Shown: positions 34,543-45,250 of the stretch, in pieces
Layout of the letters: the number at the start of each line of letters is the position of its first letter
How positions within the stretch are numbered: position 1 is the first letter of the stretch
Origin: Eurosta solidaginis
Lineage: Eukaryota; Arthropoda; Insecta; Diptera; Tephritidae
Direction of reading: 5' to 3'
Length of the DNA stretch: 64,000 nt
Assembly: GCF_040869045.1 (NCBI RefSeq)
Contig: NC_090321.1
Location: 136,701,689-136,765,688 of the forward strand
Position numbers and translations under genes: made by a program
Notes under the pieces: generated by a model
The model's input: the letters and a program-made list of their open reading frames with translations, nothing else
Database searches by the model: none
What the model was told of the DNA's origin: nothing

Positions 34543-34880
34543 TTTATTTTAGATACAGATGCGAGTGGATATGCTATAGGAGGCATTTTATCACAACTGG
34601 TCTATGGACAGGAGAAGGTAGTTGCATACTACAGCCGTTCGATTGGAAAACCAGAGAGGAACTATTGCGTTACATGGAGAGAGCTGTGGAAATATCTCTA
34701 GGGCCAGCGATTCCGCGTCAGGACAGATCACGCAGCGTTGAAATGGCTTCTGCAGTTCCGTAATCCAGAAGGAAAATTGGCACGTTGGATCGAGCGGCTA
34801 CAAAGCTATGACCTTTCCATTGAGCATCGGAAAGGTTTTACCCATGGGAATGCCGATGCAATGTCACGAAGACCATGTAG
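34543..34880 (+). pseudogene. pol: LTR1 pol: RNase H
   Basis: It opens with DTDASGYAIGGILSQ (catalytic Asp), then KVVAYYSRSIGKPERNY and WRELWKYL (catalytic Glu region). A TAG at about 34698-34700 interrupts the frame, after which RVRTDHAALKWLLQF (Asp), ARWIERLQSYDL and HGNADAMSRRPC complete the domain. The domain order and spacing are those of Ty3/gypsy. Confidence 0.87.
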
Positions 34881-36053
34881 TTTGGAATGCAAGCACTGTT
34901 CAAAGGCCGAGGCTAAAGAAGACATTATAGATGTCCGGCTAATGACTATAACGTGTGCGGATGAATGGCACAAGGAACAACTAAAGAAGTGTCAGCTAGA
35001 AGATACAGATCTGTCAAATGTTATGCAAGGGCTCGAACGAAACGAAAAACCAAATAGAGAGGAGATTTCAGAAGAGAGTCCCATTGCGAAGTCATATTGC
35101 GCACAGTGGGACAGTTTAGAATTGATATCCGGTTGCTTGAATCGAGTATGGGAGAGTGAGGATGGTCAATGCAAGAAGAAGCTGATAGTTGTTCCCAGAA
35201 TGAGGATTCCTGACGTGCTCATCGAGCTGCATAATGGTCCAAGCGGAGGTCATCTTGGAATCACGAAGATGTTCGAGAAGATTAAACAGAGATTCTATTG
35301 GGTTGGTTGCCGTCAGTCGGTCACTGAGTTGATTGCGAACTGCGAGGTTTGCAGCAGAGCGAAATGGCCCAAAACCCGAAGTCATGGCCAGGTGCGCCAT
35401 TTGAAAGGATCGCTATGGATGTCGCAGGTCCATTTACAACCATCTACTAGCAACTGCGGAAACAAATATGCACTGGTGGTTATGGATTACTTCAGCAAAT
35501 GGCCAGAAGTATACCCAATGGTGTACCAATGGTGTTACGTTCTGACCAATGCAGGAATTTCGAATCAGCTGTATTCCGGGAAATGTGTCAATCATTGGGA
35601 ATTCGAAAAACACCGACAACTGCATTGCATCCTCAGTCCGATGGTATGGTGGAACGATTCAATAGAACATTGGAGGAGCATTTAAGGAAAGTAGTAGACA
35701 AGTACCATAAGGAGTGGGATACACATATATCATTATTCTTGATGGCTTACCGATCGGCAGTGCATGAGACAACGGGCCAAACTCCCGCAAAGGTAATTTT
35801 TGGCAATGACCTTCGACTACCAGCTGATTTGAAGTTTGGGATAGATGCCGAGGCGGAGAGAAATGTCAAGAAATCCACTGGTGTCTTGGAAGAAGAGCTG
35901 AGAGAGATACACGATCGTGTAAGGCAACGATCAAAAATTATGAGTGACACGATGAAAGCGAGGTACGATAAAGCAATTAATTCTGAAGGGTTTCAGGTGC
36001 TGTTATACAACCCACAACGAAAAAAAACCTTTGTCCCCGAAATTGCAGTGTAA
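34881..36053 (+). pseudogene. pol: LTR1 pol: integrase with an internal deletion
   Basis: An HHCC module lies at about 35225-35362 (LHNGPSGGHLGITKMF, FYWVGC, CEVCSRA). The core starts near 35400 with the first Asp in the MDVAGPF frame; a compensating pair of frameshifts surrounds it. After WPEVYPM (35510) the frame jumps to GVPMVLRSDQCRNF, so about 20 residues are missing. The second Asp is at about 35544 and Glu at about 35652 (GMVERFNRT), 35 residues apart. DQC replaces the usual DQG. The C-terminus carries NDLRLPADLKFG and LLYNPQRKK, then frame loss at 36020-36053. Confidence 0.88.
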
Positions 36054-36176
36054 TTGGGAAGGCCGTGTACCGCATACAAACCATTGGCAAACCACGAACC
36101 AAAATGAAAGTGGTTCATTTGGAAAGGCTGGCAGTGTTTAGATGGAGAGATTTGTCTGATCGGGACGATCAGACTT

Positions 36177-36189
36177 AGGAGGAGGGCAG
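36177..36189 (+). other. LTR1 polypurine tract
   Basis: AGGAGGAGGGCAG ends exactly where the 3' LTR begins (TGTGACGA at 36190). This is the expected position and composition for plus-strand priming. Confidence 0.75.
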
Positions 36190-36767
36190 TGTGACGACTA
36201 TGAGTGACACTAAGTGATACTCACATCCCTAGTCTGATGCTAAGTAAATGAAGTCACAAAAACAATAAAGCAGACAGTCACTTGTATTTACTTAAACGAA
36301 TAAAACATTATGTCTACACATATGTACGTACACGCAGCAGAGAAGAGATGCACAAACACATGCAGATATCTTATCTGAGATGCTCCCAGAAGTATGCAAT
36401 TTTAATTGTTGAGAAGCTATATACGTGCATCTGTAGTTATAATTATATGGCGGCAACTAAGTAAATTGTAGAAGCGCCTAGAAGATGCCACGAGGAAATC
36501 ACAGAGTATAAAAGCAACAGCAGTAGAGACGCTATAATCAGTTTTTGATTAAGTACGCAATCTGTCGGGCAATAGTAGAGTTTCATTTAAGCTATAAGTC
36601 AGTTTGGTTATTAAACAAGCTAGTTGCAAAGTATAAGTGTTATTGTGAAGTACTTTAATAAAGGCCATGTTTGCATTTTTCAATATTGGAGTTATTTATG
36701 CAACAGTTTAGTGATTCGAACTTAGCAGAGGGTTGCAAATATGAGGATTTGCAGTAAATTCTTTACA
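36190..36767 (+). repeat. LTR1 3' LTR
   Basis: 578 bp, matching 5709-6313. TATAAAAG at 36507-36514 and AATAAA near 36656-36661 are conserved. The ATAT duplication follows at 36768-36771. Confidence 0.92.
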
Positions 36768-36791
36768 ATATGTAAAAAATAAACAAAAAAA

Positions 36792-36842
36792 AACAATTAT
36801 TTCTTCAAACTGGCTCTATGTCAATAAATTAAACAAGTTGTT
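36792..36842 (+). repeat. Left copy of 51-bp inverted repeat framing the Penelope pair
   Basis: AACAATTATTTCTTCAAACT...AACAAGTTGTT; the reverse complement occurs at about 40957-41007 with one or two mismatches. It lies outside both Penelope-like elements. Confidence 0.85.
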
Positions 36843-36849
36843 CATGTAT

Positions 36850-39514
36850 TTTTGAGTAGGCTAGTCTGATCTAATATTTCCTGGTACAAATAGAGATTTA
36901 TTTTACCTTTCGCCCGACGTTTCGCTGAATATTTCAGCCTCTTCAGGGGCTACACTATTTTTATTTTCAAATAAATAAAAAACAAAATGTCACAACACAT
37001 AGAAATTAACATGAAAACATTAAATTACACTTACAACAATATTGGACAATAAGAACACACATATAAAACTAAAATATCAGTACCACCCTACGTGGTAGTA
37101 TTGTCATTACTAATTTATTTATTTACTCAAGCATAGCATGTATGCAGCGGCGATATTGTCGCTGTCCTCCTTTCTGTTCATCGTCGTTTGTCTGTTGTTT
37201 AAAATGTGCAAGCTTTCAAGTGTGTATCTCACCATCTCCCTTTTTTCGTTATCAATAATTTTGGTGTTCGTGAAATCAGCTGTATGGCCACAGTTGAGTA
37301 TGTGCTGTGACAGTGCAGTGCTGTGTTTTTGTTTTCTAATATCAGCTGCGTGTTCGGCAATGCGAACACCTAGCGCCCGCTTTGTCGTCCCAATGTATGT
37401 TTTATCACAGTTTTCGTTCTCCTTTCCTTTACATTCTATTTTGTATATCACGTTGTTTTGTTGTTGCTTGTCTATTGGAGTCTTTGTTTTTGTGTATATT
37501 TTGGACAGTGTATTGTTGGGCTTGTAAGCTAGTGTGATGTTTTGTTGTTTAATTATGTTATGATTTACTAAAGGACTGAGCTTAGGAATATATGTCACAC
37601 TGCGGTATTTCTTAGTGTCTGTTGTTGCTGCGTCTGGTAATTTTTTGAGGTGGTTACTGGTTTTTATGATCGCCTGGTTAATCAATTCGTGTATTAGGTA
37701 GTTGGGGTAATTATTATTTCTTAGAATCAAATGTATCTTCTCTTTGTTGGCGTCATGGAAATCTTGATGGCTTATGGTCAGTATTTTATTTATCAGATTC
37801 TTCGCTGTGTTGATTTTGTATTTGATTGGTTGGGAGGAGAAAAAGTTAATTAGGCGGCCAGAGGACGTTGGTTTTGAGTACCAATCTAATTTAATATTAT
37901 TGTTTTTTCTGTGTATACGAACATCAAGGAAAGGAATGTTCGCGTTTTCCTCCATTTCCATAGTGAACTGGATTTTATGGTGGTATTTGTTTAGCGTCTC
38001 TAGAATTATATTCACGTCACTGCGTTTTGCTATTGCGAAAACATCGTCCACATATTTAATAATAAATGTCAAGTCAATATTGTGTTGTTGTTTGAGCTTC
38101 GAGATGGTGTTGTCGAAAAGGTCGTCCATAATAATATCAGCGATTGTCGGTGAAAGCGGGTTTCCCATTGGCATTCCATGAGTCTGACTGTATAGTTTCT
38201 TATTGCACATGAAGTAATTATTTTCTCTAATACAAAAATCTAAAATTTGTTGAAACTTTGCTTTTGTAATTTTTGTTGTGTTTTGTATTTGGTCCCATTT
38301 TCTCATTATAATGTTTATAGCTTGCATTGTCGGTATGTTTGTAAATAAGGACACAACATCAAACGAAACTAACACATCTTCCTCACACAAATTAATATTA
38401 GCCAATCTATCTTTTAAATTGAACACATTTTTCACATTATGCTCTTCAGATATAATTGTTTTAAGTATCTGTCCTATGTATTTGGACAAATTGTAACAGG
38501 GTACCATGGACGATGAGGCAATCGGACGCAAGGGAATCTGTGGTTTGTGAATCTTAGGCAGTCCATACAGCCTTGGCGCCGCCGCGGCCGTGCTAGTTAA
38601 TTGCTGCTTCTCTCTTTTATTGATTTGTTTTGTTTTGTAAAGTTCGTTTACTATTTTGTTGTTTTTCCTTTGTAGCATATCTGTTGGATCTGCTCTTATG
38701 GGTTTGTATGTATTTTTGTCTTGTTTCCCTTGTCTGCATCTGTGATAACAATGTTAGTGTTGGATTTGAGAAATGCTTTTGCTTTATTAAATGCTGCGAG
38801 TATGAATTTTTCGGCGGAGTTATGTTTGATGTTTCGTTTAAAAAGTAATATGTTGTTGCTCACCCTGTTTCTCACTACATCTTTTTCTTTTTCGTCTTTT
38901 ATGCCCATAATTATTTGCTCCATTTCCGCTATGATACGTATTGGTGAGAAACTCTTACTTGTTGTTGGAATCGCGAACTTTCTCCCGAGCGACAGTAACC
39001 ACTTTACTTCCTCAGGAAAAACTATGTTGGTTTTGTTCACGAACCAAATGTTGTTTTTACTTATTCCCAGTTTCCTCATCTGCTCCTGTTTCAGTCTTTC
39101 TAGCTTTGAATTATGTGTTGTTTCGGTTTCTTTTGCAGTCTTCTGGCTTTGGATGTGTTGTTTTATCATAAAATCGTCAAACTCTAAAGGGTTTAAATTT
39201 GCTTTGAGTTGTTGTTGTGCATGATATAGTAGATCTTTCGTTGTTTTTATGTTAATATTTGTTTGTGTTATATCAATGTTAAGTGCTTTTGTTAGAAATA
39301 GACGTTTGCAGTTTTCCATTTGTTTTTTAATTTTTTCTGATGTTGTGTTAATTTTTACATTCCTCATATAATTTGTGCGGTAGTTGGGTATAAGTCCATA
39401 CTGTTTACAACGCAGTAGAAATTTTAGTTGCTCTGTTTGTTTCGCCAATTTGTGTTTCTGTTTGCTGTAGTGTTTCAATGTAATACATGTATCTTCTCCA
39501 TGTTTGAACTTCAT
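36850..39514 (-). pseudogene. PLE-B: nearly complete Penelope-like element ORF (RT plus GIY-YIG)
   Basis: On the minus strand the N-terminal part (39514 down to about 38720) starts MKFKHGEDTC and runs through a basic helical region to NTNIVITDADKGNKT, the first conserved RT block. After a deletion and frameshift near 38700-38720 the main frame (38678-37119, 519 codons) holds RLYGLPKIHKP, PLRPIASS, VSFDVVSLFTNIPT, HGMPMGNPLSPTIADI and the catalytic KYVDDVFAIAK (residues 208-218), then FLDVRIHRKNN. The GIY-YIG endonuclease occupies about residues 409-500 (NVIYKIECKG, KTYIGTTKRALGVRIAEH, NCGHTADF). In the family these domains carry out target-primed reverse transcription. It is diverged from PLE-A and PLE-C, so a different family. 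One lesion seems to be the main damage. Confidence 0.9.
36916..36950 (-). ncRNA. Hammerhead-ribozyme-like motif of PLE-B
   Basis: On the minus strand: CCTGAAGAG (CUGANGA core), a perfect stem II hairpin GCTGAA-ATA-TTCAGC, then GAAACGTC. All three parts are in hammerhead order, about 170-200 bases downstream of the PLE-B stop. Hammerhead motifs are known from the terminal regions of Penelope-like elements. Confidence 0.6.
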
Positions 39515-39520
39515 ATGTTT

Positions 39521-40787
39521 GCTTGATGTTATATCACTATTTCCAAGTATACGAACAGACTTTGCTATACAGGCGATTCGGGCGAAATGGGAGGAGATTA
39601 AACAATATACGGATATGCCTAAAAATCTTTTTATGGAAATAGTGACGTTTTGTATTTGTGAAAATAGATATTTTAAGTACGAGGAACGAATATATACGCA
39701 ATTAAAGGGTCTTCCAATGGGATCTCCGGCATCACCGATTGTCGCCGACATTGTAATGGAAGAAATTTTAGGAAAAGTACTAAAGAACACGAGACTACTT
39801 AGTAAATACGTAGACGATGTGTTTGCATTAGTAAAGGAGTATAAACTGGACGAAACCTTCGATTTGCTAAATTCATACCACAAAGATATACAATTCAAGA
39901 TGGAGTTGGAAAAAGATGGCAAATTACCATTTTTAGACTCCTTGGTATGTAAACTAAGCAATAAAATTAAAGTAGATTGGTACCAAAAGCCTACATCTTC
40001 AGGACGTATTATAAATTATTTATCTAAACATCCGAAAAGTATGATTTTTAATACAGCGCAAAATTTTATCCGGCGAGTTCTAAATACTAGTGATTCAATC
40101 TTTCACCCTGAGAATAAAAAACGTATCGAGCACATTCTCAAGATGAACGATTTCCCGTCCGGGGTAATACGTAGGTTGATAAACACGCATCATAAGGGCA
40201 CCAAATCAAAAATCGAAGGTAAAAAACCGATCACATATAAATCTATTATATATATACCTGGCTTTTCCGAAAGATTACAATGCTCAAATATTTATGATAA
40301 AGAAAGAATCGGAATCGCACACAAGCCGGCTTACACAAACCAAATAATTTTCAAGAATATGAAAAGTAAATTAGAACCGATGGAGAAAAACAATATTGTA
40401 TACAAGATACCATGTGCAGGAGACGGAGATAACATTTGTGCGAAAGAATATGTTGGCACAACGAAAAATAAGTTAAAAACAAGAATAGCAGGGCACCGAT
40501 CTGACATCAAATGTTTACAATCAAGCAATACACATAAAACAGCACTTGCGGCCCACTGTGCGGAGAGCGGACATAAACCAGACTTTGACGCTGTGAGCAT
40601 ACTACAGCAAGAACAGCATTACAACAAACGCTTTACTTTGGATACGCTCCACATAATAGACACGGACGAGAACAAAAGATTGAACTACAAGAAAGACTCT
40701 GAAATGTGTGCACACACCTACCGCCACTTACTTGACTCGCGAAAATCAGTTCAACAACAGCATCTCGAACAGACGCTGCCCACCTAA
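39521..40787 (+). pseudogene. PLE-C: 5'-truncated Penelope-like element (RT plus GIY-YIG)
   Basis: It begins inside the RT with LLDVISLFPSI (about 39521) directly against the 5' end of the oppositely oriented PLE-B. An uninterrupted frame of 427 codons follows: GLPMGSPASPIVADI, catalytic KYVDDVFALVK (residues 101-111), FLDSLVCK, WYQKPTSSGRIINYLSKHPK, and the GIY-YIG domain from about residue 294 (NNIVYKIPCAG, KEYVGTTKNKLKTRIAGHRS, HCAESGHKPDF), ending RLNYKKDSEMCAHTYRHL and a stop at 40785-40787. The sequence is close to PLE-A (0.8-1.8 kb). The N-terminal third and first RT blocks are missing, so it is dead on arrival, yet the remaining frame is undamaged: a young insertion. Confidence 0.92.
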
Positions 40788-40905
40788 CATCTGAACTCAT
40801 GTATGTATGTTTGCAGTAATGCTAATATGTTTATACATACATATATATAAATTTGCCTGTGATAAATTGTGTAAAATAAAGTGTTTATTTATTTATTATT
40901 GTAGT

Positions 40906-40940
40906 CCCCGATGACGATCTCCGTTGGAGATCGAAACATA
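40906..40940 (+). ncRNA. Hammerhead-ribozyme-like motif of PLE-C
   Basis: CCCCGATGA (one base off the CUGANGA core) is followed by a perfect 8-bp hairpin CGATCTCC-GTT-GGAGATCG and then AAAC, so the stem II and GAAA parts are intact. It lies about 120 bases after the PLE-C stop, in the same relative place as in PLE-B. Confidence 0.55.
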
Positions 40941-40956
40941 TTGGAACAAAAACAAC

Positions 40957-41007
40957 AACAACTTGTTTAATTTATTGACCTAGAGCCAGTTTGAAGAAAT
41001 AATTGTT
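40957..41007 (-). repeat. Right copy of 51-bp inverted repeat framing the Penelope pair
   Basis: The reverse complement of 36792-36842 (AACTTGTTTAATTTATTGAC...AAATAATTGTT). It begins about 17 bases after the PLE-C hammerhead-like motif. Confidence 0.85.
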
Positions 41008-41684
41008 AAATTTAAAGGTCGCCAAAAATCAAAATTTGTTAAACAAAAAAAATTTTTTTTGGATACTATGTTTTCTCTTTTTATACTTAAAATATTGAAC
41101 AGTAGCAACCCTTGGAATGTTTGTCGTCATCGCCCTGCGGCTACGACAGAAATAAATCTATCGTCGCAAAATGCCATACGCTTTCATTGTGTTCACCTTC
41201 ATGTAATTACGAGGATTCTATTTTTGAATAGGCGAAGTTCGTCGCGGTAAATGGGCTTAGCAATAATTTTAACAAATTTTCCATTCACTTACTTTTCTCA
41301 CCTCAAAACTCGATCAAATAAACTCAGCTGTTCTCCTTGTCAACTTTGGCAGTTGGCAATTTATAGTCGTCCTTGTTGATATGGTTAAGCTGTCGAATAA
41401 GTTGGTACAAATTTATTTACTGATTTAAGTACACAAATTATTTTTATTTTGAGGGAAAATTTGTTATTTTATTAAGAAAAGGCATTCGAGTTTGTGGGAT
41501 TTAGTTTGTCGAGGAACGCAGTTGCAAATAATGCAATAGTGTTGGACCTTGCTGGTGGATGCCATTCTGAAGAAATATATAAAAAAGGGTGGTAAGTGTT
41601 CAAATATTATAAATAATATCAAAAGTGGCAATCCGCGCTTAATTCATACAAATAGGTAAATGCATTCAGCCACGTCATGCCTTA
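41008..41684. other. No recognisable feature
   Basis: AT-rich, short frames only. No repeat or protein motif recognised. Confidence 0.4.
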
Positions 41685-42044
41685 AGCCTCGTTTTCATTA
41701 TGGCATATATGTCGTCAAATGTTGCCAAAATAATGAAAACGGGCTGCCAAATAGTGTCAGTTGCGTTTGCAGTCAGGTTTGACAGCTCACTGTCAGACAA
41801 AATGACATCCAAGTGAAAACGACCAAATTTCAGTTTGCCAGCGCTGTTGGAAACGTTTGACACACAAAAAAGATTTGCCAACATGCTGGCAAATCTCTCA
41901 TTAAACGAGCAATTCTTGTTTGTTTGTATAGCCGAACGATCTCGGGAACGGCTCAACCGATTTAAATGAAATTTGGCACAGAGATAACGTATCACCTTCT
42001 AAGACTTTCTACTTAGGTGTTGCCACTCAGAATGTCTCACAAGG

Positions 42045-42265
42045 TTGCCACCTATTCGAAATTAAAAAAAAATTGCATGAGATATGCCGATATGGGTATC
42101 AAACGAAAGGTATTTCACTCCGCATTACAATAGGATCATTTTTGAGTAGGGTTGCCATTTAGGGTTGCCACCAATTCGAAATTAAAAAAATTGCATGAGA
42201 TAAGCCGACATGGGTATCAAACGAAAGGTATTTCACTCCGCATTACAATAGGGACATTTTTGAGT
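42045..42265. repeat. Tandem pair of about 105-bp units sharing a motif with the 130-bp satellite
   Basis: GGGTTGCCACC...CGAAATTAAAAAAA, ATGGGTATCAAACGAAAGGT and CTCCGCATTACAATAGG occur twice (about 42045-42155 and 42155-42265). The segment starting near 41907 (GAGCAATTCTTGTTTG, AAATGAAATTTGGCACAG) belongs to the same insertion. Confidence 0.75.
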
Positions 42266-42297
42266 ACGGTTGCCGTTTGGGGTTGGAGTAGTTGGAG

Positions 42298-42620
42298 GAC
42301 GTAATGGATAAGTTAGCTTCAAATTCTGCAATTTTCGTTCATCCAGTCGGTAGTACCACTGAAAAAAGGAAGCGGGTGAGAAAACTTACTGAAAGATGGA
42401 CAGCCGAGCGAACGTAGAGGCTATTGCAGGAAGTAGAGGTCAGGGAGGGGACCTTAAATTTTCTTCCGTCTCAATACAGGGACCGGAATTTGAGGGAGAC
42501 TCAATGGCAAGATGTGACGGATATTTTAAAGTTGTCGCGATTTGAGGTATCTGCCAAGTGGAACAGCCTGCGCTGGTCTTTTCGCGTGAGTTCCTTTTCT
42601 CTTTATAAATATCCTAGCAT
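42298..42620 (+). pseudogene. MADF-like domain fragment with in-frame stop
   Basis: The frame reads through KRKRVRKLTERWTAERT, a TAG at 42417-42419, then RLLQEVEVREGTLNF, ETQWQDVTDILK and AKWNSLRWSFRV. The spacing of Trp residues and the closing KWxxLRxxFR pattern are those of MADF/Adf-1-type DNA-binding domains. MADF proteins occur as host regulators and as accessory proteins of PIF/Harbinger transposons; the context inside a repeat favours the second. The usual second MADF helix region is short and nothing downstream is recognised. Low-complexity satellite starts 150 bp further on. Confidence 0.45.
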
Positions 42621-42769
42621 TTACCCGCGGCCCCGTCCGCAAGGAGAAAATGAAATTTATGGGCTATTCACGTTAGTCTGCTTATCAAGGTACCTGTTTA
42701 CAAATTTTTTTCTGTCGAATGCACTTTATTTTTGTAATTGAGTAAAAAAAAAGGTTCTATATGAGCTGA

Positions 42770-44560
42770 TAACCTGATTGGATCCAACAAATGATCCCGA
42801 ATTTATCCAGAAAAAGCCACGAATTGACCCCGACGATATCGCGGACGGATCCCGAAAACCATCCAGAAATGCCCTGGAAGGGTCTCCAAACGTTCCCGGA
42901 ATAGTCCCAAAAAATCCGAAATGACAACGACACGATTTTAGACTTATCCAGAGAACCACACAGAAATGATCCCTGAAGGGTACCAAAATGATCCCGAAAT
43001 AGTCCCGGAAAAGTTCCGAAATGACCCTTACGGGCTCAGGGACGGATCTCAAAAAACATTCAGAAAATATCCCTAAAACCCTCCAGAAATGATGCCGAAA
43101 GGGTCCCTAAATGTTCCCGTATTAGTCTCTAAAAAGTCCCGTAATTACCCCCACGGGATCCCGGACGGATACCCAAAACCAACTAGAAATGATGCCGGAA
43201 GGTACTCCAAATGATCCCGAAAAAGTCCCGAAATTACCCTGATGAGATCCCGGACGGATACCTAAAACCCTCCAGAAATGATGCCGAAAGGGTCCCCAAA
43301 TGATCCCGTATTAGTCGCGAAAAAGTCCCGAAAAGACCCCGACGGGATCCCGGACGGATACCCAAAACCATCTAGAAAAGATGCCGGAAGGTACCCCAAA
43401 TGATCCCGAAAAAGTCCTGAAATTACCCTGATGGGATCCCGGACGGATCCCTAAAACCCTCCAGAAATGATGCCGAAAGGGTCCCCAAATGATCCCGTAT
43501 TAGTCTCTAAAAAGTCCCGAAATGACCCCGACGGGATCCCGGACGGATACCAAAAACCATTTAGAAATGATTCCTGGAGGTACCACAAATGATCCCGAAA
43601 AATTCCCGAAATGACCCTGATGGGATCCCGGACGGATCCCTGAAACCCTCCAGAAATGATGCCGAAAGGTCCCCAAATGATCCCGTATTAGTCTCGAAAA
43701 AGTCCCGAAATGACCCCCACGGGATCCCGGACGGATACCCAAAACCAACTAGAAATGATGCCGGAAGGTACCGCAAATGATCCCGAAAAAGTCCCGAAAT
43801 TACCCTGATGAGATCCCGGACGGATCCCTAAAACCCTCCAGAAATGATGCCGAAAGGGTCCCCAAATGATCCCGTATTACTCGCGAAAAAGTCCCGAAAT
43901 GACCCCAACGGGATCCCGGACGGAAAACCATCTAGAAATGATGCCGGAAGGTACCCCAAATGATCCCAAAAAAGTCCCGAAATGATCCTGATGGGATCCC
44001 GGACAGATCCCTAAAACCCTCCAGAAATGATGCCGAAAGGGTCCCCAAATGATCCCGTATTAGTCGAGAAAAGGTCCCGAAATGACCCCCACGGGATCCC
44101 GGACGGATACCCAAAACCATCTAGAAATGATGCCGGAAGGTACCCCAAATAATCCCGAAAAAGTCCTGAAATGACCCTGATGGGATCCCGGACGGATCCC
44201 TAAAACCCTCCAGAAATGATGCCGAAAGGGTCCCCAAATGATCCCGTATTAGTCTCTAAAAATTCCCGAAATGACCCCGACGGGATCCCGGACGGATACC
44301 CAAAACCATCTAGAAATAATGCCGGAAGGTACCCCAAATGATCCCGTATTAGTCGAGAAAAGGTCCCAAAATGACCCCGTCGGGATCCCGGACGGATACC
44401 CAAAACCCTCCAAAAATGATGCCGAAAGGGTCCCCAAATGATCCCGCAAAAGCCCCGAAATGACCCCGATGGGATCCCGGACGGAACCTGAAAAGCAACC
44501 AGAAATAATGCCGATAGGCACCCCAAATGATCCCGAAATAGTCCCGAAAGGGCCCCATCG
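42770..44560 (+). repeat. GC-rich satellite with 100-bp and 89-bp units forming a 189-bp dimer
   Basis: Two unit types alternate. One has GGACGGATCCCTAAAACCCT and GATCCCGTATTAGTC, the other GGACGGATACCCAAAACCAT and GATCCCGAAAAAGTCC. GGACGGATCC-type starts at 43441, 43630, 43818, 44001 and 44190 give a dimer period of 183-189 bp. The first 300 bp and the last 200 bp are degenerate. It is much richer in CCGG, GGATCC and CCC than everything around it. The long minus-strand frames (GIPSGSF repeats) are artefacts of the period. Confidence 0.92.
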
Positions 44561-45250
44561 CTGTCAAAAATATTTACTTAACGTTTGACGTCAGTGGTGA
44601 AAACTGGATGTCAATCGACTGACACCACAATTTGATGACAGTCTTTGGCACACACTGCTATATCGACTTCATGCCAGTTTTTAATATGTAATGAAAACAC
44701 ATTTGACACCAAATCGCCATGACGACAGTTATGTCAGTATTTGATGTCAGTGATTTTGACATAGTGAAAACAAAGCATTAGTTGTTGTAAACTTATGCCA
44801 GTTGCCTTCCTTGCATATTTTATTCCTTGCGCAGTACATACTTTGTATGTAATCATGTGTTAAAGTTATGCTTTTTGTTGGGGTCGGTTTTAAAGAAACT
44901 GATGTTTACTTTGTTCTATTTACTACAAAGAATTTACCAATGTTGTCTATTTGGTACGAATTAACTAACCCTAGGACTTATACCCAACTTTTACTACGGT
45001 AGCCTGTTTTACCCGTTTTTTCTCATTTTTTCTGACAAACAAGTTATTTTTTTTAATGCAATGTTGTAGCTGACTGTCTTACGAACATTTTAAGTAGTTA
45101 TAAACATATATTTGTAGCCTGCTTCTAAGAATTGCGCGCATTCTAAGTTATTTCTAAGAAGTCAATAATTTCTATTGTTGTTAGAATTTTTAGAATACAA
45201 CCTTTTTCGCGCACTCTTAATTATTTAGAAGAAGACATTATATTGTACCC

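Larger units (their letters stand above)
5709..36767 (+). mobile_element. LTR1: Ty3/gypsy-type retrotransposon stretched to 31 kb by nested insertions
   Basis: Two similar LTRs start TGTGACGA and end TTTACA or GTTACA, and are flanked by ATAT at 5705-5708 and 36768-36771. The internal order is primer-binding site, gag (SAP, coiled coil, capsid, zinc knuckle), protease, reverse transcriptase, RNase H and integrase. This domain order is Ty3/gypsy; no envelope gene is seen. Subtracting the two verified insertions (7887-32255 and 33624-34542) leaves about 5.8 kb, a normal size. Gag, RT, RNase H and integrase are all damaged, so the copy is dead. Confidence 0.93.
41685..44785. mobile_element. Probable DNA transposon with related inverted ends, filled by other repeats
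   Basis: The left end CCTCGTTTTCATTATGGCA (41692) corresponds to the right end, reverse complemented, GCTTTGTTTTCACTATGTCA (44779 downward). Both 200-bp end regions are full of TGACA/TGTCA and ATGTCAG-type motifs (41700-41905; 44570-44780). The flanks are TAA on the left and TTA on the right, so a target duplication is not proven. Inside are a short tandem pair, a MADF-like fragment and a GC-rich satellite. Class unknown. Confidence 0.5.

Noticed and set aside
39520..39961. First 145 codons of the long minus frame that continues into PLE-B
   Set aside because: Antisense of the PLE-C reverse transcriptase; the real PLE-B start is near 39514.
42726..44567. Minus-strand frames rich in GIPSGSF/IRPGSRRGHF repeats
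   Set aside because: Read-through of the 189-bp dimer satellite.
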